From assembly GCF_001542625.1 (NCBI RefSeq), contig NZ_CP016279.1, forward strand, positions 6,324,001 to 6,388,000: 64,000 nt of DNA. The letters run 5' to 3'. This document shows positions 1 to 7,392 of the stretch, piece after piece. The stretch comes from Streptomyces griseochromogenes (GTDB taxonomy: Bacteria > Actinomycetota > Actinomycetes > Streptomycetales > Streptomycetaceae). Under the pieces are notes generated by a model. It saw only the letters and a program-made list of their open reading frames with translations, was not told where the DNA came from and searched no databases. A program made the position numbers and the translations under genes. Each line of letters starts with the position of its first letter. The stretch's first letter is position 1.

Positions 1-760
1 CGTCGGGGGTGGTGTACTGCTCCACCTTGAACTTGCCTACGGTGGCGGTGGCCAGATAGGCGGCCATGGGCTCGGCCGCGTGCCAGCGGAAGGTGGTCAG
101 GCCGTGCGCGGTGTGCTGCCCGCGCAGGACGCCGTTGGCGACGGCGGTGCGCCCTTCGGGGACCGTGATGGTGAAGTCGTACGACGCCTTGTCCTTGGGG
201 TGGTTGTTGCCCGGGAACCAGGTCATCGTGCCCTGCGGCTCGCCCGCGACGAACGCCCCGTCGTCGGTGGGTATCCAGCCGTCGCTGGAGCCGTCCGGGT
301 CGGTGACCGGCTTGGGGGTGCCGTGGTAGGTGACCGTGACGCGGAACGTCTGGTCCTTGCGCAGGGCGTGGCGCGGGGTGACGACGAGTTCCTGGCCGCT
401 GCGGCGGAAGCCTGCGGCGCTGCGGTCGACGGTGACGCCGGTGACCTTCAGGCCCTTGAGATCGAGGTCGAAGCGGCTGAGCCGCTGGGTGGCGCGGGCG
501 GTGAGGACCGCCTTGCCGTCGAGGTGCCGGGAGGCGGTGTCGTAACGGAGCGTCAGGTCGTAATGGCTCACGTGGTAGCCGCCGTTGCCGCTGAGCGGGA
601 AGTAGGGGTCGCCGGCCCCGGCCGCGCCGGTCGTGCCGGACGGCGCCGGTCCGGCGGCCCCGAGCAGCGCCGCGACGGCGACGGGAACGGTGGCGAGGAC
701 CGCCTCTCGGCGGAGGACTGCGGTGCGTCGTCTTGCGGTCTGCCGGCGGGGGGTCGTCAC
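1..760 (-). CDS. Secreted M1-family metallopeptidase (aminopeptidase N type), N-terminal part only
   Basis: This is the first ~253 codons of a zinc aminopeptidase-like protein; the gene runs off the left edge, so the HEXXH catalytic part is not visible. The GTG start at 760 has GAGGAG five bases upstream; an ATG two bases further upstream is closed at once by TGA. The N-terminus is Arg-rich followed by a hydrophobic Ala/Val/Leu stretch ending near AGPAPSG, a secretion signal. The following beta-rich region (YDLTLRYD, LDLKGLKVTGVTVD, TWFPGNNHPKDKASYDF, TITVPEGRTAVANG) is the N-terminal domain of M1 peptidases that trim peptides outside the cell. Family assignment is firm; substrate is unknown. 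Confidence 0.85.
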   Translation of the reverse strand, partial: MTTPRRQTARRRTAVLRREAVLATVPVAVAALLGAAGPAPSGTTGAAGAGDPYFPLSGNGGYHVSHYDLTLRYDTASRHLDGKAVLTARATQRLSRFDLDLKGLKVTGVTVDRSAAGFRRSGQELVVTPRHALRKDQTFRVTVTYHGTPKPVTDPDGSSDGWIPTDDGAFVAGEPQGTMTWFPGNNHPKDKASYDFTITVPEGRTAVANGVLRGQHTAHGLTTFRWHAAEPMAAYLATATVGKFKVEQYTTPD

Positions 761-926
761 ATGCGCTCCTCGGGATGGCGGGTGATCGAGTGGCCCACAG
801 ACTAGGGGCGCGGGCGCGCCGGTTTCCCTCTCATTCTGGTCAAGTCACGCCGCGTCGGCACCTGGCGGGCCGGGCCCGCCGAAGTACGCTCGCGGGACCG
901 TCCGCAACCCGAGAGGGGCCCCGACC

Positions 927-1277
927 GTGAGCGTGCGCGTACGCCGGATCTATGATCCGCCCGAGCCCGACGACGGCCTCAGGGTGCTGGTGGACCGGCT
1001 CTGGCCGCGCGGGGTGGCCAAGGACGCGGCGCACGTCGACAAGTGGCCCAAGGGCCTGACGCCGTCGACGGAGCTGCGGCGCTGGTTCCACAGCGACGAG
1101 GGCTCCTATGCGGAGTTCCGGGGCCGTTACGAGGCGGAGCTCGGGGCTCCCGAGGCCGCCGAGCTGCTCGACGGCCTCAGGGAGTCGGTCCGCAAGGGCC
1201 CGGTCACGCTGCTCACGGCGTCCAAGAAGCCGGAGCAGAGCCATGCCTCGGTGCTGGCGGAGTTGCTCGAAGGCTGA
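927..1277 (+). CDS. DUF488 family protein
   Basis: This 116-residue cytosolic protein of the DUF488 family (YeaO-like) carries the hallmark N-terminal motif RIYDPPEPDDG followed by LVDRLWPRGV, and a later FRGRYEAEL and LLTASKKPEQSHA. The length is normal for the family. GTG at 927 is preceded by GAGAGGGG. The biochemical role of the family is not settled; no catalytic claim is made. It converges on the FAD dehydrogenase gene, with only two bases between the stop codons, so the two transcripts probably terminate across each other. Confidence 0.88.
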   Translation: MSVRVRRIYDPPEPDDGLRVLVDRLWPRGVAKDAAHVDKWPKGLTPSTELRRWFHSDEGSYAEFRGRYEAELGAPEAAELLDGLRESVRKGPVTLLTASKKPEQSHASVLAELLEG

Positions 1278-1279
1278 GG

Positions 1280-2992
1280 TCAGCCCGTCTGCTTCGCCGC
1301 CGCCCGGCCCGCCGCCCGGCCCGAGAACAGACAGCCGCCGAGGAAGGTGCCCTCCAGGGCGTTGTAGCCGTGGACGCCGCCGCCTCCGAAGCCGGCGACT
1401 TCTCCGGCCGCGTAAAGGCCGTCGACGGGCGTGCCGTCGGCACCGAGGGCGCGGGAGTCCAGGTCGGTCTGGATGCCGCCGAGGGTCTTGCGGGTCAGGA
1501 CGTGCATCCGGACGCCGATCAGGGGGCCCGCGGCCGGGTCCAGGATGCGGTGCGGCGCGGCGACCCGGCCGAGCCGGTCGCCGATGTAGCGGCGGGCGTT
1601 GCGGATGCCCTGGACCTGGGAGTCCTTGCTGTACGGGTTGGCGATCTGCAGGTCGCGGGCCTCGATCTGGCGGCGCACCTCGGCCGCGTCCAGCAGGGGC
1701 TTCTCGGTGAGGCCGTTCATCTTCTCGACCAGCTGCTCCAGGGTGTGCGCGGTGACGAAGTCCGCGCCCTTGTCGAGGAAGGCCCGCACGGGAGCGGGAG
1801 CCCCCTTGCCGAGCAGCCGGTCGCGCAGAACAGCCTTGCGGTCCTTGGCGGTGATGTCGGGGTTCTGCTCGGAGCCGGAGAGCGCGAACTCCTTCTCGAT
1901 GATCTTCCGGGTGAGGACGAACCAGGAGTGGTCGTGCCCGGCGATGTCCTCGGTGGTGCGCAGGTACTTGAGGGTGTTGAGGGTGTCGTAGCCGGGCAGA
2001 CAGGGGTCGGGCAGCCGGCGGCCGAGGGCGTCGAGCCAGATGGAGGACGGGCCGGGCAGGATGCGGATGCCGTGGCCGGGCCACACGGGGTTCCAGTTCT
2101 GCAGGCCCTCGGTGTAGTGCCACATCCGGTCCCGGTTGACCAGGCGCACTCCGGCCTCCGCGCTGATGTCGAGCATGCGGCCGTCGACGTAGGCGGGGAC
2201 TCCGGTGACCATCTCGGCGGGGGGCGTGCCGAGCCGCTCGGGCCAGTACCGGCGGACGATGTCGTGGTTCGCACCGATGCCGCCCGTGGTGACGATCACG
2301 GCCTGGGCGGTGAGCTCGAAGTCGCCGATGCGCTCGCGGTTGGAGGCGACGCCGCGCGGGGCGTCGTCGTCGGCGAGGACGGTGCCGCGCACTCCGCGCG
2401 CCGCCCCCTCCTCGATGACCAGCTCGTCCACCCGGTGGCGGTGGCAGAAGGTGAGCAGCCCGTCCCGGGCGGCCTGTCGGGCGTACCGGACGAAGGGTTC
2501 GACCACGCCCGTGCCGGTGCCCCAGGCGACGTGGAAGCGGGGTACGGAGTTGCCGTGACCGTCGGCGCGCAGGTCGCCGCGCTCGGCCCAGCCGACGGTC
2601 GGCAGCAGGGTGATGCCGTGCCCCTCCAGCCAGGAGCGCTTCTCACCGGCGGCGAACTCCACATAGGCACGGGCCCAGCGCACCGCCCAGGAGTCCTCGT
2701 CCTCCAGCCGGTCGAACCGGGCACTGCCCCGCCAGTCGTTCCAGGCGAGGGCGAAGGAGTCCTTGATGCCGAGGCGGCGCTGCTCGGGCGAGTCGACGAG
2801 GAAGAGCCCGCCGAAGGACCAGAACGCCTGGCCGCCCAGGTTGGCGGCGTTCTCCTGGTCGACCAGGGCGACGCGTCGGCCCCGGCTGGTGAGTTCGTGC
2901 GCCGCGACCAGGCCGGCGAGGCCCGCTCCGACGACGATGACGTCCGCGTGCATGGCGGCCATGGCGTCCGTGTCCTTCCCTGCGCGACTCAT
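1280..2992 (-). CDS. FAD-binding dehydrogenase (fumarate reductase / 3-ketosteroid dehydrogenase fold)
   Basis: A flavoprotein of 570 residues. The Rossmann motif VIVVGAGLAGLVAAHE (about residues 18-33) binds the ADP part of FAD, a second FAD-contact block lies at the C-terminus (GLYAAGEVAGFGGGGVHG, LEGTFLGGCLFSGR), and the centre carries RMWHYTEGLQNWNP. This layout is the succinate dehydrogenase/fumarate reductase flavoprotein superfamily, which includes KstD-type steroid dehydrogenases; many actinobacterial members are simply called FAD-binding dehydrogenase. It starts four bases after the TetR stop codon, so the two are probably co-transcribed and translation-coupled. An internal ATG at 2962, with GGGAAGGA upstream, is a credible alternative start. 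Substrate unknown. Confidence 0.88.
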   Translation of the reverse strand: MSRAGKDTDAMAAMHADVIVVGAGLAGLVAAHELTSRGRRVALVDQENAANLGGQAFWSFGGLFLVDSPEQRRLGIKDSFALAWNDWRGSARFDRLEDEDSWAVRWARAYVEFAAGEKRSWLEGHGITLLPTVGWAERGDLRADGHGNSVPRFHVAWGTGTGVVEPFVRYARQAARDGLLTFCHRHRVDELVIEEGAARGVRGTVLADDDAPRGVASNRERIGDFELTAQAVIVTTGGIGANHDIVRRYWPERLGTPPAEMVTGVPAYVDGRMLDISAEAGVRLVNRDRMWHYTEGLQNWNPVWPGHGIRILPGPSSIWLDALGRRLPDPCLPGYDTLNTLKYLRTTEDIAGHDHSWFVLTRKIIEKEFALSGSEQNPDITAKDRKAVLRDRLLGKGAPAPVRAFLDKGADFVTAHTLEQLVEKMNGLTEKPLLDAAEVRRQIEARDLQIANPYSKDSQVQGIRNARRYIGDRLGRVAAPHRILDPAAGPLIGVRMHVLTRKTLGGIQTDLDSRALGADGTPVDGLYAAGEVAGFGGGGVHGYNALEGTFLGGCLFSGRAAGRAAAKQTG

Positions 2993-2996
2993 GCGT

Positions 2997-3629
2997 CTAC
3001 GACTCGTTCGAGGTGCCGCTGCCGTCGGTCAGCAGGGCGGTGAGCAGTTGCCCCAGCCAGGCGCGGGCGGCGTCGCCGTCCTTGTCGAGCAGCAGCTGGG
3101 TGGTGACGCCGTCGTACGCCGCGACGACCGCGCGGGCGGCGCCGTCGACGTCGACGAGGACGGCGGGCAGTTCGGTGTGCCCCCGGGCCTTCAGGAGCCG
3201 GTCGGCGATGGCCTCCCGGAGCCGGGTGCGGTGGTCGAGGAGGGCCTGGGCGACGGCGGGGTCGCGCGCCGCGTGCACCAGGAAGTCGGTCTTCACCAGC
3301 AGCCAGTCCACGTCCAGCAGCAGGACCTCGGTGACCCGGTCCACGGAGGCGGGCACGTCGAGGCCGGGCCCGTCCTGGGCGAGCGCGTCGGCCACCTGGG
3401 CGGCGATGAGGTCGGCGCGCTCCTGGTACAGGGCGAAGAACAGCTCGTCCAGGGTGGCGAAGTTGGAGTAGAACGCTCCCCGGCTGTAGCCGGCGGCCTC
3501 GCAGACCTCCTCGATGGAGACCCGGCCGAATCCTTTGGCGGCGAAGACCGCGAAGGCGGCGTCGAGCAGGTTGGCCCGTGTCCTGGCCCGCCGCCTGGTG
3601 ACCCTGCGGGCCGCGTCCTGCGCCGTCAT
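2997..3629 (-). CDS. TetR/AcrR family transcriptional regulator
   Basis: A 210-residue repressor with an N-terminal helix-turn-helix of the TetR type (RANLLDAAFAVFAAKGFG, then SIEEVCEAAGYSRGAFYSNF) and a helical ligand-binding C-terminal domain. The start ATG at 3629 has GGAGG eight bases upstream. The reading frame continues upstream to about 4049, but that part crosses the operator region and looks non-coding. The gene is followed immediately by the FAD dehydrogenase gene, its likely target together with itself. The palindromes at 3647-3680 just upstream are the probable autoregulatory operators. Confidence 0.92.
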   Translation of the reverse strand: MTAQDAARRVTRRRARTRANLLDAAFAVFAAKGFGRVSIEEVCEAAGYSRGAFYSNFATLDELFFALYQERADLIAAQVADALAQDGPGLDVPASVDRVTEVLLLDVDWLLVKTDFLVHAARDPAVAQALLDHRTRLREAIADRLLKARGHTELPAVLVDVDGAARAVVAAYDGVTTQLLLDKDGDAARAWLGQLLTALLTDGSGTSNES

Positions 3630-3646
3630 CGCCGACACCTCCATTC

Positions 3647-3680
3647 GATACACGAACGTATCCGATACATCGATGTATCG
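3647..3680. promoter_or_regulatory. Tandem palindromes, probable TetR operators
   Basis: Two related inverted repeats lie directly upstream of the TetR gene. The distal one (3663-3680) is a perfect 18-bp palindrome, CGATACATCGATGTATCG. The proximal one (3647-3662) has GATAC and GTATC arms around six bases. The shared half-site GATAC and the position within about 50 bp of the start codon fit autorepression by a dimeric TetR protein. Binding is inferred from position and symmetry only. Confidence 0.65.
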
Positions 3681-3722
3681 AAAGAGGGGGCACCCTCGGG
3701 GTCCCAGTAGTACGCAACGCGA

Positions 3723-3990
3723 GTGTTCTCCGACGAGGAGTCGGAGGCCCTGCGATGTCCCGTCGGCTCCGCCGGCTGCGGTGGGGCGGCCGGCCCGGCG
3801 GCTCGGACTGCCGATGGAGGTGCTGGGCATTTGCGGGGTGTCTCGGGAGCAGACGCGTACGGACCATCTGCGGCAGGTGGCGAAGTGTCTGGGGTGGCGG
3901 CCGGCGAAGTCGTTGGAGCCGAAGGAGTTGGACGAGTTTCTGCCGGCCCGCGCGATGGAGCACGACTCCCCGTCGTTGCTGTTGCCGACG
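3723..3990 (+). pseudogene. Tn3-family transposase remnant (DUF4158 region)
   Basis: A decayed piece of the N-terminal domain of a Tn3-type transposase. The first codons read MFSDEESEALR, the usual start of DUF4158 proteins; the frame then shifts, and frame +1 carries GRPARRLGLPMEVLG, QTRTDHLRQVAKCLGWRPA and KELDEFLPARAMEHDSP, which are typical DUF4158 blocks. Most of the segment between start and the first block, and everything after residue ~90, is missing. No terminal inverted repeats or resolvase are visible nearby. It is a scar of an old transposon, fused downstream to another gene fragment. Homology is from family memory, not a search. Confidence 0.65.
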
Positions 3991-4307
3991 ACAACATCAC
4001 CGCCAACGCACTCATGCCCGGCGCCATCTACACGAACCTGCAACGCCACACCGGCGGCCGGGGCAGCGGCCGTGTCCCCGCCGAACTGATCAAGACCGTC
4101 GAGCAGGGCGCCGCGACCTCCGTCCTCCTTGCGACCTCACCGCTCCTGGGAGGTGTCGGGGGCCGCTACTTCGCCGACTGCAATGAGACCGAGGTCGTCG
4201 ACCGCCGCTCCGGCACCCTGCACGGCGTCGCCCGCTACGCCGTCGACCCGGTGGGCGCACGCCGCTTGTGGGACCTCTCGCACGACCTGCTCGCACAAGC
4301 ACGCTGA
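3985..4307 (+). pseudogene. C-terminal remnant of a short-chain dehydrogenase
   Basis: About 107 codons matching the C-terminal part of short-chain dehydrogenases of the WW-oxidoreductase/retinol-dehydrogenase-like type: ITANALMPGAIYTNLQRHTGG, EQGAATSVLLATSPLL and GGRYFADCNETEVVD. The Rossmann half and the catalytic Tyr/Lys are absent. The fragment is in frame with the MFSDEE start of the transposase remnant, so a hybrid frame of 194 codons exists from 3723 to 4307, but it mixes two unrelated pieces and has no sensible N-terminus. It is best treated as a deletion scar. Confidence 0.7.
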
Positions 4308-4323
4308 CGCTGCTCCCTCACCG

Positions 4324-4357
4324 CTCCTGTCGTCACACCTTCGTTCGACGACAGGAG
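4324..4357 (+). terminator. 11-bp perfect hairpin overlapping a Shine-Dalgarno
   Basis: CTCCTGTCGTC at 4324-4334 pairs perfectly with GACGACAGGAG at 4347-4357 across a 12-base loop. It begins 17 bases after the stop of the dehydrogenase remnant, so it could be that gene's old terminator. However, its 3' arm contains the AGGAG of the ribosome site for the small ORF at 4368, so in RNA the hairpin would hide that site. Terminator and translational-control roles cannot be told apart from sequence. Confidence 0.55.
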
Positions 4358-4367
4358 GGGGTGTCCG

Positions 4368-4547
4368 ATGAACCCGGACATTCAGGGGCGCCAGGGCGCC
4401 GCCGATCCAACGCGAGCCGACCTACGACGAGCTACGGGCCTGGAAGGCCGGTCCATCGCCGTCCTCGCCCGCGAGCACGACGTCAGCCACGGGGCTGTCC
4501 GTACCGCTGTCGCCGACCTCCGGAAATGGGAACGTATTTTCGATTAA
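4368..4547 (+). CDS. Small helix-turn-helix protein (59 aa)
   Basis: A short frame with ATG at 4368, AGGAGG nine bases upstream and TAA at 4545. The C-terminal half reads LEGRSIAVLAREHDVSHGAVRTAVADL, which looks like a helix-turn-helix of the resolvase/invertase DNA-binding type (two helices with a Val-Ser-x-Gly-Ala-Val turn). No catalytic domain is attached. It may be a genuine small regulator or a leftover C-terminal HTH from a recombinase, consistent with the neighbouring transposase scar. It lies 17 bp upstream of the AlkB-like gene. Coding status is uncertain. Confidence 0.4.
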   Translation: MNPDIQGRQGAADPTRADLRRATGLEGRSIAVLAREHDVSHGAVRTAVADLRKWERIFD

Positions 4548-4564
4548 GGAAGTACGCTGGACCC

Positions 4565-5194
4565 ATGTCCACGCACCTCCAGGGCTCCTTGTTCGACCAG
4601 ACCGACGAGCTGCGGCTCGGCCCCCTCGACGGGCTGTGCCGGACCGGACTGGGCCTGGGCGCCTGGATCGATGTGCTGCCGGGCTGGCTGAGCGGCGCGG
4701 ACGCCCTGTTCGAAGACCTGGCGGCCGAGGTCCCGTGGCGGGAGGAGCGCCGCAAGATGTACGACAACGTGGTGGCCGTACCGCGCCTGCTCGCCTCCTA
4801 CGCGGCCCACGACCCGCTGCCGCACCCCGTCCTGGACGAGGCCCGCACGGCCCTGTCCGCGCACTACGCCGGGGAGCTGGGCGAGCCGTTCACCACCGCC
4901 GGACTGTGCTTCTATCGCGACGGCCGGGACAGCGTCGCCTGGCACGGCGACCGGATCGGCCGGGGGGCCCGTGAGGACACGATGGTGGCGATCCTCTCCG
5001 TCGGCGAGCCCCGGGACCTGCTGCTGCGGCCCGCGGGAGGCGGCGGTACGACGGTCCGGCGGCCGCTCGGACACGGCGACCTCATCGTGATGGGCGGCTC
5101 CTGCCAGCGCACCTGGGAACACTGCGTCCCCAAGACGGCGCGCGCGACGGGACCGCGTATCAGCGTCCAGTTCCGGCCGCACGGTGTGCGCTGA
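4565..5194 (+). CDS. AlkB-like 2-oxoglutarate/Fe(II) dioxygenase
   Basis: A 209-residue member of the AlkB family, which repairs alkylated bases by oxidative demethylation using Fe(II) and 2-oxoglutarate. The iron triad is visible: His127 and Asp129 in the motif WHGD, and His186 in WEHCVPK; the 2-oxoglutarate arginines follow in GPRISVQFR at the C-terminus. The family segment FTTAGLCFYRDGRDSVAWH is intact. The frame stays open far upstream, but the natural start is ATG at 4565: a TACGCT box at 4553-4558 sits six bases before it and there is no good ribosome site, suggesting a leaderless mRNA. Stand-alone gene. Confidence 0.88.
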   Translation: MSTHLQGSLFDQTDELRLGPLDGLCRTGLGLGAWIDVLPGWLSGADALFEDLAAEVPWREERRKMYDNVVAVPRLLASYAAHDPLPHPVLDEARTALSAHYAGELGEPFTTAGLCFYRDGRDSVAWHGDRIGRGAREDTMVAILSVGEPRDLLLRPAGGGGTTVRRPLGHGDLIVMGGSCQRTWEHCVPKTARATGPRISVQFRPHGVR

Positions 5195-5234
5195 CCCCTT
5201 CGGGCCGGTGTCCGGCGGGCCTTAGGGTTCGCCC

Positions 5235-6470
5235 ATGGCCTTGCAGATCAGTGCCACGAACCCGGAGCACCCCGCGCTCCTGCTCGCCCTGCCCTGGGAC
5301 GTGCCCCTGGAGGAGTGGCCCGAGGAGTACCTGGTCCCGCTCCCCCGCGGCATCTCCCGGCACGTCGTGCGCTACGCGCGCGCCGGCGACGAGGTGATCG
5401 CCGTCAAGGAGCTGGCCGAGCGGCCCGCGCTGCGCGAGTACGAGCTGCTGCGCGATCTGGACCGGCTCGGCATCCCCGCCGTCGACCCGCTCGCGGTGAT
5501 CACCGGCCGCGCCGACCGCGAGGGCGCCCCGCTGGAGCCGGCCCTGGTCACCCGGCATCTGCGCGGCTCGCAGCCGTACCGCTCGATGTTCGAGACGACC
5601 ATGCGCCCGGCGACGATGCACCGTCTGATGGACGCCCTCGCGGTGCTGCTGGTGCGGCTGCACCTGGCCGGCTTCGCCTGGGGCGACTGCTCGCTGTCCA
5701 ACACGCTGTTCCGTCGGGACGCGGGCGCGTACGCCGCGTACCTGGTGGACGCCGAGACGGGCGACCTGCACCCCCGCCTCAGCCCCGGGCAGCGGGAGTA
5801 CGACCTCGACCTGGCCCGGGTGAACATCAGCGGCGAGCTGCTGGACCTGGAGGCGTCGGGCGCGCTGCACCCGTCCGTCGACCCCGTCGAGTTCGGGCAC
5901 GAGATCTGCACCCGCTACGGCGGTCTGTGGCGGGAGCTGACCCGCACCTCGGTGTACCCGGCGGGCGCGTACCACTACATAGAGCGCCGGATACGCCGCC
6001 TGAACGACCTCGGTTTCGACGTGGCCGAGATGCAGATCGAGCACTCCTCGGGCGGCGACACGGTCACCTTCGTGCCCAAGGTCGTCGATGCCGGCCACCA
6101 CCAGCGCCAGCTGCTGCGGCTGACCGGCCTCGACACCGAGGAGAACCAGGCCCGGCGGCTGCTGAGCGACCTGGAGAGCTGGATGGCCACCCAGGACGAC
6201 CACGCCCCGGGCGACCCCCTCGCCGCGCGCCCGGAGGTGCTCGCCCACCGCTGGGTGCGCGACGTCTTCCGGCCGACCGTGCGCGCGGTCCCGCCGGTCC
6301 TGCGCGGCTCGACGGACCCGGCCGAGATCTACCACGAACTGCTCGAACACCGCTGGTACCTGTCCGAACGGGCCGAGCACGACATCGGCCTGGACGTCGC
6401 CGTCGAGGACTACATCAGGAATGTGCTGCCGAAGACCCGCGCGAGCCTGGATCCCACGACACCCGGGTAG
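5235..6470 (+). CDS. DUF4032 domain-containing, kinase-like protein
   Basis: This 411-residue soluble protein begins with a lipopolysaccharide-kinase/RIO-like fold: AVKELAERPALREYELLRDL supplies the nucleotide-binding Lys and Glu, and RLHLAGFAWGDCSLSNTLF with YLVDAETGD resembles the catalytic and metal-binding loops of small-molecule kinases. The C-terminal ~150 residues are the DUF4032 region. No substrate is known. The start ATG at 5235 follows a TAGGGT box at 5223-5228 by six bases, without a Shine-Dalgarno, so a leaderless transcript is likely. It converges on the universal stress protein gene with no spacer. Confidence 0.82.
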   Translation: MALQISATNPEHPALLLALPWDVPLEEWPEEYLVPLPRGISRHVVRYARAGDEVIAVKELAERPALREYELLRDLDRLGIPAVDPLAVITGRADREGAPLEPALVTRHLRGSQPYRSMFETTMRPATMHRLMDALAVLLVRLHLAGFAWGDCSLSNTLFRRDAGAYAAYLVDAETGDLHPRLSPGQREYDLDLARVNISGELLDLEASGALHPSVDPVEFGHEICTRYGGLWRELTRTSVYPAGAYHYIERRIRRLNDLGFDVAEMQIEHSSGGDTVTFVPKVVDAGHHQRQLLRLTGLDTEENQARRLLSDLESWMATQDDHAPGDPLAARPEVLAHRWVRDVFRPTVRAVPPVLRGSTDPAEIYHELLEHRWYLSERAEHDIGLDVAVEDYIRNVLPKTRASLDPTTPG

Positions 6471-7337
6471 TCACGCGTGCGGGACGACCGCCACCGGGCA
6501 CTCGGCGTGGTGCAGCATCCCGTGGGCGACCGAGCCGATCCAGGCCCCGACGGCGCTGCGGTGCGCCCGCCGGCCGACGACCGCCAGCTGGGCCCGTGCG
6601 GCCGCGGACAGCAGCACCTGCCCCGCGCTGCCCATCTCGACGTGCTCGGCCACGGGCACGTGCGGGAAGCGCTCCCGCCACGGCCGCAGCGCCTCGGTAA
6701 GGGCCTTCCTCTCGAACGGTTCGAGACCGCCCGCGTCGTCCAGGAGCTTGAGCGAGCCGGGGCTGTAGGCGAAGACCGGCGGCAGCGTCCAAGCCCGTAC
6801 GGCCCGGACGGCGGCGCCGCGGGCGGCCGCCGTCTCGAACGCGAAGCGCAGGACCTCGGCGCTGTCCTCGGGGCCGCCGTGCTGGCCGACGACGACGTCC
6901 CGGCCGGCCGCCTCCGCCGCCGGCCGATCGCCGGCGCGCACCAGGACCACGGGCCGGGTCGTCTCGGCGATCACCTGCTGTGCGAGCGAGCCCAGCAGGA
7001 ACCCGACCACCGCGCCGTGCCCGCGCGAGCCGAGCACCAGCATCTCGGACTCCGCCGCCGCGTCGGCCAGGATCACGGCGGGCCCGCCCTCCACCACGTC
7101 CATGCTCACGGCCAGCTCGGGGTGGCGCTCGGAGACGGTGCGCACGGCCTCCGTCACCCCGTCCGACACCCAGCCGTGCTGCGTGTCCCGGTCGGCGGTG
7201 GCGAGCGACGCGGTGTAGCGCCACGCGTGCAGCACGCGCAGCGGCAGTCCCCGGCGTACGGCCTCCCGGCTCGCCCAGTCCAGCGCGGCCAGGCTCTCCT
7301 CGCTGCCGTCCACCCCTGCCGTGATCGGGCGTGCCAT
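6471..7337 (-). CDS. Universal stress protein, two UspA domains
   Basis: A tandem UspA protein of 288 residues. The first domain opens with PITAGVDGSEESLAALDWA and ends in LVLGSRGHGAVVGFLLGSLAQQV, containing the G-x2-G-x9-G-S/T ATP-binding signature; the second ends with VVGRRAHRSAVGAWIGSVAHGMLHH, where the loop is partly degenerate. Such proteins bind ATP and act in stress and dormancy physiology of actinobacteria. ATG at 7337 has GGAGG eight bases upstream; the longer open frame upstream is ignored. Stand-alone gene, 55 bp downstream of the luciferase-like gene on the same strand. Confidence 0.9.
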   Translation of the reverse strand: MARPITAGVDGSEESLAALDWASREAVRRGLPLRVLHAWRYTASLATADRDTQHGWVSDGVTEAVRTVSERHPELAVSMDVVEGGPAVILADAAAESEMLVLGSRGHGAVVGFLLGSLAQQVIAETTRPVVLVRAGDRPAAEAAGRDVVVGQHGGPEDSAEVLRFAFETAAARGAAVRAVRAWTLPPVFAYSPGSLKLLDDAGGLEPFERKALTEALRPWRERFPHVPVAEHVEMGSAGQVLLSAAARAQLAVVGRRAHRSAVGAWIGSVAHGMLHHAECPVAVVPHA

Positions 7338-7392
7338 CCGCCGGCCTCCTCGTCGTGCCGTATGTCCGTGGTCCTCGTGGTGCTGGTCCCCA

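Noticed and set aside
1043..3043. 666-codon open frame on the plus strand
   Set aside because: It is antisense to the FAD dehydrogenase gene and out of frame with DUF488; composition is Arg/Gly/Ala-rich as expected from GC-rich shadows.
4268..4564. N-terminal extension of the AlkB-like protein
   Set aside because: The extension crosses the hairpin and the small HTH ORF, is Arg/Pro-rich and has no counterpart in AlkB proteins; ATG 4565 fits better.
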